Of a stretch of 64,000 nucleotides of DNA, positions 52,195-60,507 are shown in pieces. Position numbers and translations under genes: made by a program. The notes below the pieces were generated by a model. The model saw only the letters and a list, made by a program, of their open reading frames with translations. It did not search any database and was not told where the DNA came from. Source of the stretch: Nocardia vulneris (GTDB taxonomy: Bacteria > Actinomycetota > Actinomycetes > Mycobacteriales > Mycobacteriaceae); contig NZ_BDCI01000041.1 in NCBI RefSeq assembly GCF_001613425.1, positions 124,001-188,000 of the forward strand. The letters run 5' to 3'. Numbering within the stretch: the stretch's first letter is position 1; the number at the start of each line of letters is the position of its first letter.

Positions 52195-52277
52195 GCTTCC
52201 GATCGAAACATCTCCACACCCATCCCGCACCCCCAACCGTCCGCGTTCACCTCGACCGCACCATCCACCCTCGACGT

Positions 52278-53132
52278 TCAACCCCACGTAGCCGTCTCCG
52301 GCTCGACTCCGTGCGCGCGGGCGTTCGCGAACACCACGTCGCGCAACCACGGGGTGAGTTCGGGGGCCATGGCGTCGTGGTACTCGGCGTAGCCGGGTTC
52401 GTCGACGAACATGCGGGCGATGCAGACGTGGCGGGCGTGGGGGCAGTCGAAATAGCGCGACAATAAGGCGCGATGACGTTCGGCGAGGGTGTTGGCCGCG
52501 TCGGAACCGGGGGCGATATCGGCGAGTTTCGCGGCGGCCAGGTCGGCGTACAGCTGCTCGGTTTCGGCGGCGATTTCGCGCCAGTCGTCCGCGGAGCGGT
52601 GCGCGGCCCGTTCGGCGTATTGCGCCCACTGCGGGCTGTCGCCCCAGCGTTGTCCGGCTTGCTCGACCCATTCGCTGCGCCACTGGTCGCCGAAGATCTC
52701 GACCTGCTGCTGCGGTGTCAACCGGATGCCGGACCGGAAGGATTCCAGCATCCGGTCGACCGCGCCGACCATTTCTTGCAAACGAGCGATCCGGTCGACC
52801 AAGTGGGATCGCTGGCTGCGCAGGTGGTCGCGCGCGTCGGTGGCCGGGTCATCGAGGACTCGGGCGATATCGGCGAGCGGGAGCCCGATTTCCCGGTAGA
52901 CGAGCACGCGATGGATCCGCGCGATGTCCTCGTCCGAGTACAGCCGGTAGCCGGCCCAGGTCCGCCCGCTCGGCTGGACCAGGCCGATCACGTCCCAGTG
53001 GTGCAGCGTGCGCACGCTGATCCCGACGAGCGCGGCGGTCCGGCCGACGGTCGCGCCGTCGGGGTCGATCGGCTCGCCCGTCCCGGCCGGTGCGTCGCGG
53101 GCCTCTCGTGTCATCAGGTCAGTATCGCGCAT
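52278..53132 (-). CDS. MerR-family regulator with TipAS drug-binding domain
   Basis: 284 residues. The MerR helix-turn-helix is ALVGISVRTLHHWDVIGLV (residues about 35-55), followed by a coiled-coil and a C-terminal TipAS-like helical domain (about 160-275) with FDCPHARHVCIARMFV. TipAL/TipAS-type domains recognise thiopeptides and other antibiotics and switch on resistance genes. GGAGAG lies before the ATG at 53132. It follows a VOC-family gene by 33 bases on the same strand, a likely sensor-resistance pair. Confidence 0.85.
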   Translation of the reverse strand: MRDTDLMTREARDAPAGTGEPIDPDGATVGRTAALVGISVRTLHHWDVIGLVQPSGRTWAGYRLYSDEDIARIHRVLVYREIGLPLADIARVLDDPATDARDHLRSQRSHLVDRIARLQEMVGAVDRMLESFRSGIRLTPQQQVEIFGDQWRSEWVEQAGQRWGDSPQWAQYAERAAHRSADDWREIAAETEQLYADLAAAKLADIAPGSDAANTLAERHRALLSRYFDCPHARHVCIARMFVDEPGYAEYHDAMAPELTPWLRDVVFANARAHGVEPETATWG

Positions 53133-53165
53133 GGCTATTCTCTCCGATCTCCGGCGAATCCCAGG

Positions 53166-53657
53166 TCACGCTTCCGGTACGGGGAATCCGACGGCCCGCA
53201 GCGCGTCCGCCTGCGGACTGCTCGGGTCGATCGGCCGCGCCGCCGTCATGACGACGTGCGCGCGTTCCGGCGTGATCACCGTCAATTCGAGGGCGTTCCA
53301 CGGCATCTCCCGCGGGCCGCGAGTGGATCCGGGGACGAGTTCTTCGCAGCGGCTTGCGATCTCGTCGATCTGACTGGGCACACAGGAGAAGTCGACCCGC
53401 ATGGCGGGCGCGGCGTCGGCCGGCTCCCCGGCGACGAGCAATACGTCTTGAAATGCCCAGCGCCGCAGATGGATCAGTTGACCGGGGATGGTGAAGATGT
53501 CGATGAACCCGAGCCCGCGCAGCCAGAAGTCTGCGGAGCCGGCGAAATCGGCGGTCGGCACGGTGAGGAACATCGGCATGCCGTAGTAGCTGCGGTAGAC
53601 CTCGGGAGCGACCGCGTCGAGTGCGGGCACGGGAACCGGGCTGATGTATTCGTTCAT
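53166..53657 (-). CDS. VOC/glyoxalase-bleomycin resistance family protein
   Basis: 163 residues from ATG 53657. It opens with MFLTVPTADFAGSADFWLRG, the first beta-alpha unit of VOC proteins, and ends with VVMTAARPIDP. Members are glyoxalases, dioxygenases or drug-sequestering proteins. It is upstream of the MerR-TipAS gene, so binding or sequestration of an antibiotic is plausible. Confidence 0.72.
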   Translation of the reverse strand: MNEYISPVPVPALDAVAPEVYRSYYGMPMFLTVPTADFAGSADFWLRGLGFIDIFTIPGQLIHLRRWAFQDVLLVAGEPADAAPAMRVDFSCVPSQIDEIASRCEELVPGSTRGPREMPWNALELTVITPERAHVVMTAARPIDPSSPQADALRAVGFPVPEA

Positions 53658-53690
53658 GCCTCGAGCGTCGAGCCTCACGCGACGTAAGGG

Positions 53691-54602
53691 TCAAGCCAAC
53701 GCTTTCACCACGTACGCGGCGGCCTCGGCGAGCAACGCCTGGTCGTATTCGGCGTCCGCGGTCGCCTTGCTGGACATGAGGGACAGGACCAGCGGCGCCC
53801 GGTCCGGCGGCCACACGATGGCGATATCGTTGAGCGTGCCGTAATCCCCGGTCCCGGTCTTGTCGGCCACCTTCCAGCCCTGCGGCACGCCCGCCCGGAC
53901 GCGCAACGCGCCCGCACCGGTCGCGTTGCGCTCCAAGAGATCTCGCAGGAACGCAAGCTTGTCCTCGGGCAGCGCGTCGCCCAGCACGATCCGCTGGTAG
54001 TCGGTGCCGAGCGCGCGCGGTGAACTGGTGTCGCGTGGATCGCCGGGTGTCGCCTCGGTGATCGCGGGTTCGATCCGATCCATCCGGGTGATCGGATCGC
54101 CGAGCCCGCGCAGGTACGCCGTCAGTTCCGCGGGTCCGCCGATATCGCGTAGCAGCAGGTTGCCCGCCGTGCCGTCGCTGTAGCGCACGGCGGCGTCGCA
54201 CAGGTCACGGATCGTCATGCCGGTGGCGACATGCTGCGGCGTGATCGCGGCATTCTTCGTCAGGTCCTCATCGGTGTACCGAACCACAGTGTCCAAGTGC
54301 GACAACGGGTTTCGCTGCAACATGGCGGCAGCGGCCAGTCCCTTGAAGGTGGAGCAGAACGCGAACCGCTCGTCTGCCCGGTGCGTGACGGTCGCACCGC
54401 TCGCGGTGTCGAGGGCGTAGACACCCAAGCGCGCGTCGAACTTTCGTTCCAGCTCGAAAAGCCGGTCGTGTCGCGCCTGCGCAGTCGGCGAGACGGTCGG
54501 CGCGGAATCCGTTGTCGCGCTTGTCGAACAGGCCGTCAGCGGTAGCAGTGCGGTCGCGCCGAGCAGTGTGCGGCGGCTGATGCGCTTGTCACCCAAGGTC
54601 AT
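53691..54602 (-). CDS. Class A beta-lactamase, Tat-exported
   Basis: 303 residues from ATG 54602. The signal contains the twin-arginine motif ISRRTLLGATALL and a lipobox-like LTAC ending at Cys25. Active-site motifs: S84-T-F-K87 (Ser70-x2-Lys73), YSDG in place of the SDN loop (SDG also occurs in M. tuberculosis BlaC), the Glu166 region RIEPAITEATPGD and ADKTGTGDYG (KTG). The position of Asn170 in the omega loop (EPxLN) appears to be Thr. Nocardia enzymes FAR-1 and AST-1 are probable relatives. It starts 10 bases after the stop of an LGFP-repeat gene, so the two are probably co-transcribed. Confidence 0.9.
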   Translation of the reverse strand: MTLGDKRISRRTLLGATALLPLTACSTSATTDSAPTVSPTAQARHDRLFELERKFDARLGVYALDTASGATVTHRADERFAFCSTFKGLAAAAMLQRNPLSHLDTVVRYTDEDLTKNAAITPQHVATGMTIRDLCDAAVRYSDGTAGNLLLRDIGGPAELTAYLRGLGDPITRMDRIEPAITEATPGDPRDTSSPRALGTDYQRIVLGDALPEDKLAFLRDLLERNATGAGALRVRAGVPQGWKVADKTGTGDYGTLNDIAIVWPPDRAPLVLSLMSSKATADAEYDQALLAEAAAYVVKALA

Positions 54603-54612
54603 CCGATGAATG

Positions 54613-55350
54613 CTACGGCTGCCAGGTGATACGACCACCTTCGAAATCCTGGGCTTTGCCACCCTCGTAGTCGTATTCGTCGCCGGTGGGGTAGCCGTAG
54701 GCGCCGTTGGCCCCGGCGCGGGATTCCCAGGTGAGCCGGATCGCGCCCCACACCGCATGGGCACCGGTCTTCTGCGACCAGTAGATGGCGCCGTCGTTGA
54801 ACAGGTTGTAGCGGCCGTTGTTCTTCGCGGCCGCCTCGTCGGTGATCGGGAAGCCGAGCGGGCTGTTCTCCGAACCGAGCGAGTTCCACTTGTCCCGGAT
54901 CACGCCGCCGAGCTGATGCGCCGCGGTGCCCACCGACCAGTAGATCGAACCACCCTGGAAATGGCTGAAGCTGCCCGCTTTCACCGGCGTCTGCTCCACC
55001 CGGGTGACCGGGTAGCGCAGCGCGCCGGACTCCGCGCCGAGGCCCCGCCACTTCTCCAGGATCGGACCGCCGATCTGGTGCGCGCCGACCTCGGCGTTCC
55101 AGTAGATCGCGGCGTTGCGCTCGAAGTCCTGGTACTTGCCGCCGTTCGCGGCGTCGGCTTCGGGAGTGGTCGGGTCGCCGAGCGCCGCGTTACCACCGGC
55201 CGCGTCGTATTCGACCTCGATCGCGCCGCCGACCTCGAACGGTCCGATCGGCCGGGCGTGCGCGACCCCCGCGGTGAGGGCTACCGCGAGCACCGCGGTG
55301 GCCAGTGCGGTCGAATGCGATCCGGGCAGAATCCGGTACAGGCGTGCCAA
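54613..55350 (-). CDS. Secreted LGFP-repeat protein A
   Basis: 245 residues from a TTG at 55350, with AGGAG upstream. A signal peptide ends near VAHARP, then come four to five LGFP repeats of about 50 residues, visible as WNSLGSENSPLGFPITDE, LGAESGALRYPVT and GAYGYPTGDEYDYEGG. LGFP repeats are found in envelope proteins of mycolata and are thought to bind the cell wall. It is a close paralogue of the next gene upstream and lies directly before the beta-lactamase gene. Confidence 0.85.
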   Translation of the reverse strand: MARLYRILPGSHSTALATAVLAVALTAGVAHARPIGPFEVGGAIEVEYDAAGGNAALGDPTTPEADAANGGKYQDFERNAAIYWNAEVGAHQIGGPILEKWRGLGAESGALRYPVTRVEQTPVKAGSFSHFQGGSIYWSVGTAAHQLGGVIRDKWNSLGSENSPLGFPITDEAAAKNNGRYNLFNDGAIYWSQKTGAHAVWGAIRLTWESRAGANGAYGYPTGDEYDYEGGKAQDFEGGRITWQP

Positions 55351-55448
55351 TGAAACTCCTCGGTCAGGCGATCCTCGATGACGAGACAGCGTCGCCGAGG
55401 ATGATGACACGCCGCGACCGCGTCGAACCCGCCGACCCGGCGGTGCGC

Positions 55449-56195
55449 TCAGGGCTGCCAGGTGATACGTCCCCCTTCGAAGTCCTGCGCCTTGCCGCCT
55501 TGGTAGTCGTATTCGTCGCTGGTGGGATAGCCGTAGCCGCCGTTCGCGCCCGCCCGTGCTTCCCACGTGGTGCGAATCGCGCCCCAGACCACGTGCGCGC
55601 CGTACTTCGGGGACCAGTAGATGGCGCCGTCGTTGAACAGGTTGTACCGGCCGTTGTTCTTGGCGGCCGCCTCGTCGGTGATCGGGAAGCCGAGCGGGCT
55701 GTTCTCCCAGCCGTAGGCGGCCCACTTGTCCCGGATAGCGCCGCCGATCTGGTGGGCGGCCGTGCCGACGGACCAGTAGATGGACCCGCCCTGGAAGTGG
55801 TTGTAGCGCCCCGGCTTCGACGGGGTCGACTCCTCCCTGGTCACGGGGTAGCCGAGCACGCCGTTCTCCCAGCCCAGGTTGCCCCATTTATCGCGGATCG
55901 CGCCGCCGACCGCGTTCGCGCCGGTGCTGGGATGCCAGTAGATGGAGGCGTTGCGTTCGAAGGCCTGGAACTTCCCGCCGCGGCCCGCGTCGGATTCCGG
56001 CGTGACCGGGTCGCCGAACACGGCGCCGCCGCCCGCCTGGTCGTACTCGACCTCGATCGCGCCGCCGACATCGAACGGCCCGATCGGCCGGGCGCCCGCC
56101 GGGCCCGCCGCGAGCAGTGCCGCGAGCGCGGTGGCGGTGGCCGTGGTCAGCGCGACGCGGCCGAGTGGGCGAGGGGTGCGAGATAGACGTGCCAA
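55449..56195 (-). CDS. Secreted LGFP-repeat protein B
   Basis: 248 residues from a TTG at 56195, with GGGAG upstream. It is built as protein A: signal peptide to AGARP, then repeats with GWENGVLGYPVT, GWENSPLGFPITDE and GGYGYPTSDEYDYQGG. Large stretches are identical to protein A, including NNGRYNLFNDGAIYWS and the last 15 residues, so the two arose by a fairly recent tandem duplication. Confidence 0.85.
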   Translation of the reverse strand: MARLSRTPRPLGRVALTTATATALAALLAAGPAGARPIGPFDVGGAIEVEYDQAGGGAVFGDPVTPESDAGRGGKFQAFERNASIYWHPSTGANAVGGAIRDKWGNLGWENGVLGYPVTREESTPSKPGRYNHFQGGSIYWSVGTAAHQIGGAIRDKWAAYGWENSPLGFPITDEAAAKNNGRYNLFNDGAIYWSPKYGAHVVWGAIRTTWEARAGANGGYGYPTSDEYDYQGGKAQDFEGGRITWQP

Positions 56196-56304
56196 AAGAA
56201 CTCCCGGGGTGCTGGTGAGTACGAGACAACGGTGTCGCGCAATCCGACACCAGCCCTATCGGCGGTACCGGCGAGGTCGTTAGCCGAGGACTACGCTTGG
56301 CCGC

Positions 56305-57324
56305 ATGGTCGAGTCGACGCGAATCGTGCTTGCATCCCGGCCGGTGGGCGCACCCACCCCCGCCGACTTCCGTTTCGAAACCACGGAGCTGCCACCGCTC
56401 GAGGACGGGCAGGTGCTGCTGCGAACGTTGTACCTGTCGCTCGACCCCTATATGCGCGGGCGTATGAGCGACGCGGAGTCCTACGCGAAGCCGGTCGAGC
56501 TCGGCCAGGTGATGGTCGGCGCCACGGTCGCGGAGGTGCTCGACTCGCGCGACTCCGGGTTCGCGAAGGGCGATGTGGTGCTGGCCTACTCGGGTTGGCA
56601 GAGCGCCGCCGTGGCGTCCGGGTCGAGCCTGCGCAAGCTCGACCCGGACAAGGCCCCGATCTCCACGGCGCTCGGTGTGCTCGGCATGCCGGGCTTTACC
56701 GCCTACTCCGGACTGTTGCAGATCGGTCAGCCGCAGGAGGGGGAGACGCTCGTCGTCGCCGCGGCGACCGGGCCGGTCGGTGCCACGGTCGGGCAGCTCG
56801 CCAAGATCAAGGGTGCGCGCGCGATCGGTATCGCGGGCGGGCCCAAGAAGTGCGCGGCGCTGCGCGACGAGCTGGGCTTCGACGTCGCCCTCGATCACCG
56901 CGCCCCCGACTTCGCCGATCAGCTGCGGGCGGCGGTCCCCGACGGTATCGACATCTATTTCGAGAACGTCGGCGGCCACGTCGCGGACGCGGTGTATCCG
57001 TTGCTGAATACCTATGCGCGCGTGCCGGTTTGCGGCATGATCGCGAACTACAACGCGAGCGGCAAGCCGGCCGGTCCCGACCGCTTCCCGTCGTTCTACG
57101 GTCGCATTCTCACCAAGAGCCTGACCATCCGCGGCTTCATCCAGACCGAGTTCGTTCGCGAGCTGTATCCCGATTTCCTGCGTGAGGTCTCCGGCTGGAT
57201 CGCCGAGGGGCGCATCCGCTACCTCGAGGATGTCGTCGAAGGGCTGGACAACGCGCCCGAGGCTTTCATCGGGCTGCTCGAGGGGCGCAACTTCGGCAAG
57301 CTCGTGGTGAAGGTCGCCGACTAG
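56305..57324 (+). CDS. NADP-dependent oxidoreductase, MDR superfamily (leukotriene B4 dehydrogenase/CurA-like)
   Basis: 339 residues, zinc-independent medium-chain reductase. Features: LSLDPYMRGRMSD near residue 50, the cofactor site VVAAATGPVGATVGQLAKI, and YFENVGGHVADAV. Members reduce the C=C of alpha,beta-unsaturated ketones and aldehydes. It starts 109 bases from the divergent LGFP gene. No pathway context. Confidence 0.88.
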   Translation: MVESTRIVLASRPVGAPTPADFRFETTELPPLEDGQVLLRTLYLSLDPYMRGRMSDAESYAKPVELGQVMVGATVAEVLDSRDSGFAKGDVVLAYSGWQSAAVASGSSLRKLDPDKAPISTALGVLGMPGFTAYSGLLQIGQPQEGETLVVAAATGPVGATVGQLAKIKGARAIGIAGGPKKCAALRDELGFDVALDHRAPDFADQLRAAVPDGIDIYFENVGGHVADAVYPLLNTYARVPVCGMIANYNASGKPAGPDRFPSFYGRILTKSLTIRGFIQTEFVRELYPDFLREVSGWIAEGRIRYLEDVVEGLDNAPEAFIGLLEGRNFGKLVVKVAD

Positions 57325-57410
57325 CGCAACGACAGTCACCGGCCGGCGCGGTCAGGGCTTGCGGCCGATACCTGCCCAGTGCCAGGCGGATTCGACGTCG
57401 GGTCCGCGGA

Positions 57411-57566
57411 CTACGAGGTCACCAGGGCCGGGGCTCCGGGCGTGCCGAACTTCAGCACGAGATCTCCCCGGTCGATCGTGCTGGTCATTTTCTGGAAGCT
57501 CGCGAGGCTTCCGGGCCATTTGGTCACGACCTTGCCCGCCATGCCCAGGCGGTACCAGCTGTGGCA
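57411..57566 (-). pseudogene. C-terminal remnant of a flavin monooxygenase (Baeyer-Villiger type)
   Basis: About 51 residues remain, reading CHSWYRLGMAGKVVTKWPGS and on to the stop. This matches the end of Baeyer-Villiger/FMO-type monooxygenases, where a C-x-SWY...G+vxxxWPGS motif precedes the C-terminus. The rest of the gene, at least 450 residues, is missing. The break falls at about 57567-57584, next to a LysR remnant. Confidence 0.6.
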
Positions 57567-57584
57567 CGCACCGGCCCCGCTGCC

Positions 57585-57878
57585 GAGTGGGACTCGTTCT
57601 GGCGTGTCGACCCCCGCCCCGATGGCACGTCGGCACCCGACGGGCCGCTGGCCGGCCATATCGAGGACGTATTCGAACTGATCGCGCCCGGGCAGGCGGT
57701 CGCCATCCTGCCCGCCGGGTTGCGCGACGAGGGCACCCGGCCGGACCTGATCTCGATCCCGCTGCACGGGGTCGAGCCAGCGCAGGTGGTGCTCGCCACC
57801 CGCGCCGGGGACAGCGCACATCTGGTGGCCGCGTTTCGCCGGTCCGCCCAGACTTTGCTGACCGAGGCGAGCTGCTAG
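57585..57878 (+). pseudogene. C-terminal remnant of a LysR-family regulator
   Basis: About 97 residues of the effector-binding domain remain: FWRVDPRPDG, a helix HIEDVFELIAPGQAVAILPA, RPDLISIPLHGVEPAQVVLA and a final helix. The DNA-binding half, about 190 residues, is absent. It points away from the monooxygenase remnant, as a LysR gene would be divergent from its target. Confidence 0.65.
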
Positions 57879-58224
57879 CCCGGGTGGTTTCGGGCGGTTA
57901 TCCGGTTTCGGCGAACCTTCCGCTAGCGTTTGTGGGTCGTCTTCGGGTCAGATCACGGTCTCGCTTCGGTGTGTCGAATTTTCGGTGTGTCGCAGACCAC
58001 GCGTGATCTTGGTGAGGTTGAATTGCGCAGGTCACGAGTTTTTCCGGCGACGAGCGGAAAGCGGGAGCGACATGGCACGAGTTCGTAGCGGCAGATAGCT
58101 CCGTCGTGCCAGTGGTGTCGGCGAATTCTGTGCCGGCGCATTTCTTCGGTTGATCGAATCGCGCACGACAGCGCGATTTCCTCGTGTCCGGACCCACCTC
58201 AGCCTGCGAAAAGGAGCAACGAAC
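57879..58224. other. Intergenic region with repeats upstream of the small membrane-protein gene
   Basis: 346 bases without a convincing gene. TTCGGTGTGTCG occurs twice as a direct repeat (57965-57976 and 57981-57992, 16 bp apart). AATCGCGC-ACGACA-GCGCGATT (58157-58178) is a perfect 8-bp inverted repeat 47 bases before the GTG at 58225. AAGGAG (58211-58216) is the ribosome site of that gene. Confidence 0.5.
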
Positions 58225-58509
58225 GTGAGCATGATTCTGGCCGCGCTACACGACACCGTTCTTGCGGAGGTCAGCAATCCGACTCCGGAGGCGCCGCCGC
58301 TGGCGGACAAGTTGATGCAAATGGGCCGCTACTTCACCTGGCTCGTGCAACTTTCCGGCATCACCGCCATCACCTACGGCGGCGGCCGGTTCGCGTGGGA
58401 GAAGTGGAGCGGCGGCGGTTTGCAGTCGCCCAAGATGATCGCCAGTGCGATGGCCGGCGGTGCGGTGGCAACAAGTGCAGGCACCATCATGAACTCCGTT
58501 ATCGGCTGA
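58225..58509 (+). CDS. Small membrane protein
   Basis: 94 residues from GTG 58225, chosen because AAGGAG lies 8 bases upstream. Two hydrophobic segments are seen (TWLVQLSGITAITYGGGRFA and MIASAMAGGAVATSAGTIM) joined by a short polar loop, with a proline-rich lead. The layout recalls small TrbC/VirB2-like or conjugation-associated membrane proteins of actinobacteria, but no conjugation genes are near and I do not assign it. Confidence 0.6.
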   Translation: MSMILAALHDTVLAEVSNPTPEAPPLADKLMQMGRYFTWLVQLSGITAITYGGGRFAWEKWSGGGLQSPKMIASAMAGGAVATSAGTIMNSVIG

Positions 58510-58594
58510 CCTCGTCCCGATTTCGATCACCGGCTCGGCGAGTGGATCTCGTTGAGCCGGACTCAGCTGTCATCTGCACAGTGCCCGTTGGGCG

Positions 58595-58636
58595 GCGGCA
58601 CAACAATTGGACGCTTGCTCAAAGCTGTTGTGCCGC
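58595..58636. terminator. 11-bp inverted repeat downstream of the small membrane-protein gene
   Basis: GCGGCACAACA (58595-58605) and TGTTGTGCCGC (58626-58636) are perfectly complementary with a 20-base loop. Its position between two co-directed genes suggests a terminator; the large loop also allows an operator or small IS-like remnant. Confidence 0.45.
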
Positions 58637-58671
58637 AATCTAATTCCGCTTGGAATATGACTCAGATCACA

Positions 58672-58718
58672 TTGTGACGCACAACTGTCCCAGATACATT
58701 GTGTGCGATGAATCGCAC
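58672..58718 (+). promoter_or_regulatory. Promoter and operator for a leaderless TPP-enzyme mRNA
   Basis: TTGTGA (58672-58677), a 17-bp spacer and TACATT (58695-58700) form a good -35/-10 pair. Transcription would begin about 58707-58708, at the ATG itself, and no ribosome site is present. GTGCGAT-GA-ATCGCAC (58703-58718) is a perfect palindrome lying over the start point, positioned to block transcription. Confidence 0.55.
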
Positions 58719-60507
58719 GCGATCTATCTCGGAAGTGAACGGCGTCGCTGTCGAATGCCGAAAAACGGTCGCCGACCGCATCATCGAGCTGATCGCCGCG
58801 CATACCGATCATGTTTTCGGGGTCGGCGGCGCGAATATCGAGGACGTCTACGACGCGCTGCACCGCAGCCCCGCGCCACTCACCGGCGTCGTCGCGAAAC
58901 ATGAGTTCGGTGCCGCGACCATGGCCGACGGCTATGCCCGCACCACCGGACGCCTGGGGGTCGTGGTCGCGACGTCCGGCGGTGGGGCACTGAATCTCGT
59001 TGCCGCGCTGGGCGAATCGTTCGACTCGCGGATACCGGTGCTGGCCCTGGTCGGCCAGCCGCCGCGCCCGCTCGAAGGACACGGCGCCTTCCAGGACACC
59101 GGCGGCGGCCACGGCCGGATCGACGCCGAACGCCTGTTCGGCACCGTCGCACGAGTCTGCCTGCGTCTGGACCGAGCCGAGGACGTCACCGAGGTCGTCG
59201 CCCGGGCGATCGAAGCCGCACAAGCAGGCGGCCCGGCAGTCCTCTTGCTCCCCAAGGACATTCAGGCACAGCAAGCGCCCGGCGAAGAAACTTGGCCGAT
59301 CGGCCCTGGACCGAGGCCACTCGACCTTGTTGGCGGTGAGCCATACGGAAACGGTGCGAGGCGGGGTAGAGGCGGAGTGCAGCTTGCCGGCGCGCTCGAC
59401 TCCGAGCCGAAGGGCGATTGCCGCGAAGGCGCGGCGCAAAGGGGCCAGGCGCGACGGGTCGACGGCGCGGGGCGTGCGGGTGTGTGGCGCACCGTGATCA
59501 TCGCGGGACCCGAGGTTGCGCGGGCGGACGCGCGGGAGGAATTGCACGCTGCCGCAGTGGCATTGGGGGCGGCGGTGGCGGTGACGCCCGACGCGAAAGA
59601 CGTCTTTCCCAACGGGCACGCGCACTTCGCGGGGATCGCGGGGAGTATGGGGCATCCGCGGGTAGCGGAGCTACTGGCTGCTGCCGAGTTGTGTGTTGTG
59701 GTCGGCACTCCGTTGCCCGTGCTTGCCAGGGCGGGGCTCGAGGCCGCGCTCGCCGCGTGCCCGCGGGTCTGGCATATCGGCACCGATCGCGCCTTCGTGC
59801 GCACAGACGCATGGCTGTGTGGACCGCTGCGAACCCGGTTGGCCGAGCTGGCCGCGTCGGCGGCGACCGATGCGACCGCCCGGGAGCCGATCATGCCTGC
59901 GCCACTGCGGGTTCCGCAGGCCGCGGGCCCCGGCGTGCGCTACCGCGACGCCGTCGACGCGATCGCCGCACGCCTGACGCCGGGCACCGACGTGGTGGTC
60001 GACGCGGGCAACACCGGCGCGGCCGCGGTCCATCACCTACCGGTGCCACCGGGCGGCCGCTTCGTGATCGCGTTGGGCATGGGCGGCATGGGCTATGCGT
60101 TCGGCGCGGGCATCGGCAGCGCGCTGGGCCGGCGGCGGCGCACGTTCGTCCTCGCCGGGGACGGCGCCTACTTCATGCATGGTCACGAGGTGCACACCGC
60201 GGTGGAGTACCACGCGCCGGTCACATTCGTGATCTTCAACAACAACGCGCACGCCATGTGCGTCACGCGCGAACAGCTCTACTACTCCGGCGATTACACC
60301 TACAACAGGTTCGGGCCCGCGCGCATCGGCGCGGCGGTGGCCGCCATGTTCCCGCATCTGCCGGCCCATTGCGCGGACACGCGGGCCGAGTTCGAGGCCG
60401 CACTGGACGCGACCGCCACCGCGACCGGCCCGGTCTTCCTTGAGATCCGCTGCGACCCAGACGAAATCCCACCCTTCGCCCCCTTCTTGAAGGAGCTCTA
60501 CGCATGA
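58708..60507 (+). CDS. Thiamine-diphosphate-dependent enzyme (acetolactate synthase-like)
   Basis: 599 residues. Pyrimidine-binding domain with the catalytic Glu66 in VVAKHEFGAATMADGYA; central domain from about RTVIIAGPEVARADA; diphosphate domain with GDG (484-486) and NNN (511-513), the standard TPP motif. Such enzymes decarboxylate 2-oxo acids or make acyloins. The linker at residues 195-262 is odd: Gly/Arg-rich, about twice the usual length, and its third-position GC falls to roughly half, while the next frame is GC3-rich there. This suggests a pair of compensating frameshifts. First gene of an operon with an SRPBCC protein, a KAS III-like enzyme and an aminotransferase. Confidence 0.82.
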   Translation: MNRTRSISEVNGVAVECRKTVADRIIELIAAHTDHVFGVGGANIEDVYDALHRSPAPLTGVVAKHEFGAATMADGYARTTGRLGVVVATSGGGALNLVAALGESFDSRIPVLALVGQPPRPLEGHGAFQDTGGGHGRIDAERLFGTVARVCLRLDRAEDVTEVVARAIEAAQAGGPAVLLLPKDIQAQQAPGEETWPIGPGPRPLDLVGGEPYGNGARRGRGGVQLAGALDSEPKGDCREGAAQRGQARRVDGAGRAGVWRTVIIAGPEVARADAREELHAAAVALGAAVAVTPDAKDVFPNGHAHFAGIAGSMGHPRVAELLAAAELCVVVGTPLPVLARAGLEAALAACPRVWHIGTDRAFVRTDAWLCGPLRTRLAELAASAATDATAREPIMPAPLRVPQAAGPGVRYRDAVDAIAARLTPGTDVVVDAGNTGAAAVHHLPVPPGGRFVIALGMGGMGYAFGAGIGSALGRRRRTFVLAGDGAYFMHGHEVHTAVEYHAPVTFVIFNNNAHAMCVTREQLYYSGDYTYNRFGPARIGAAVAAMFPHLPAHCADTRAEFEAALDATATATGPVFLEIRCDPDEIPPFAPFLKELYA

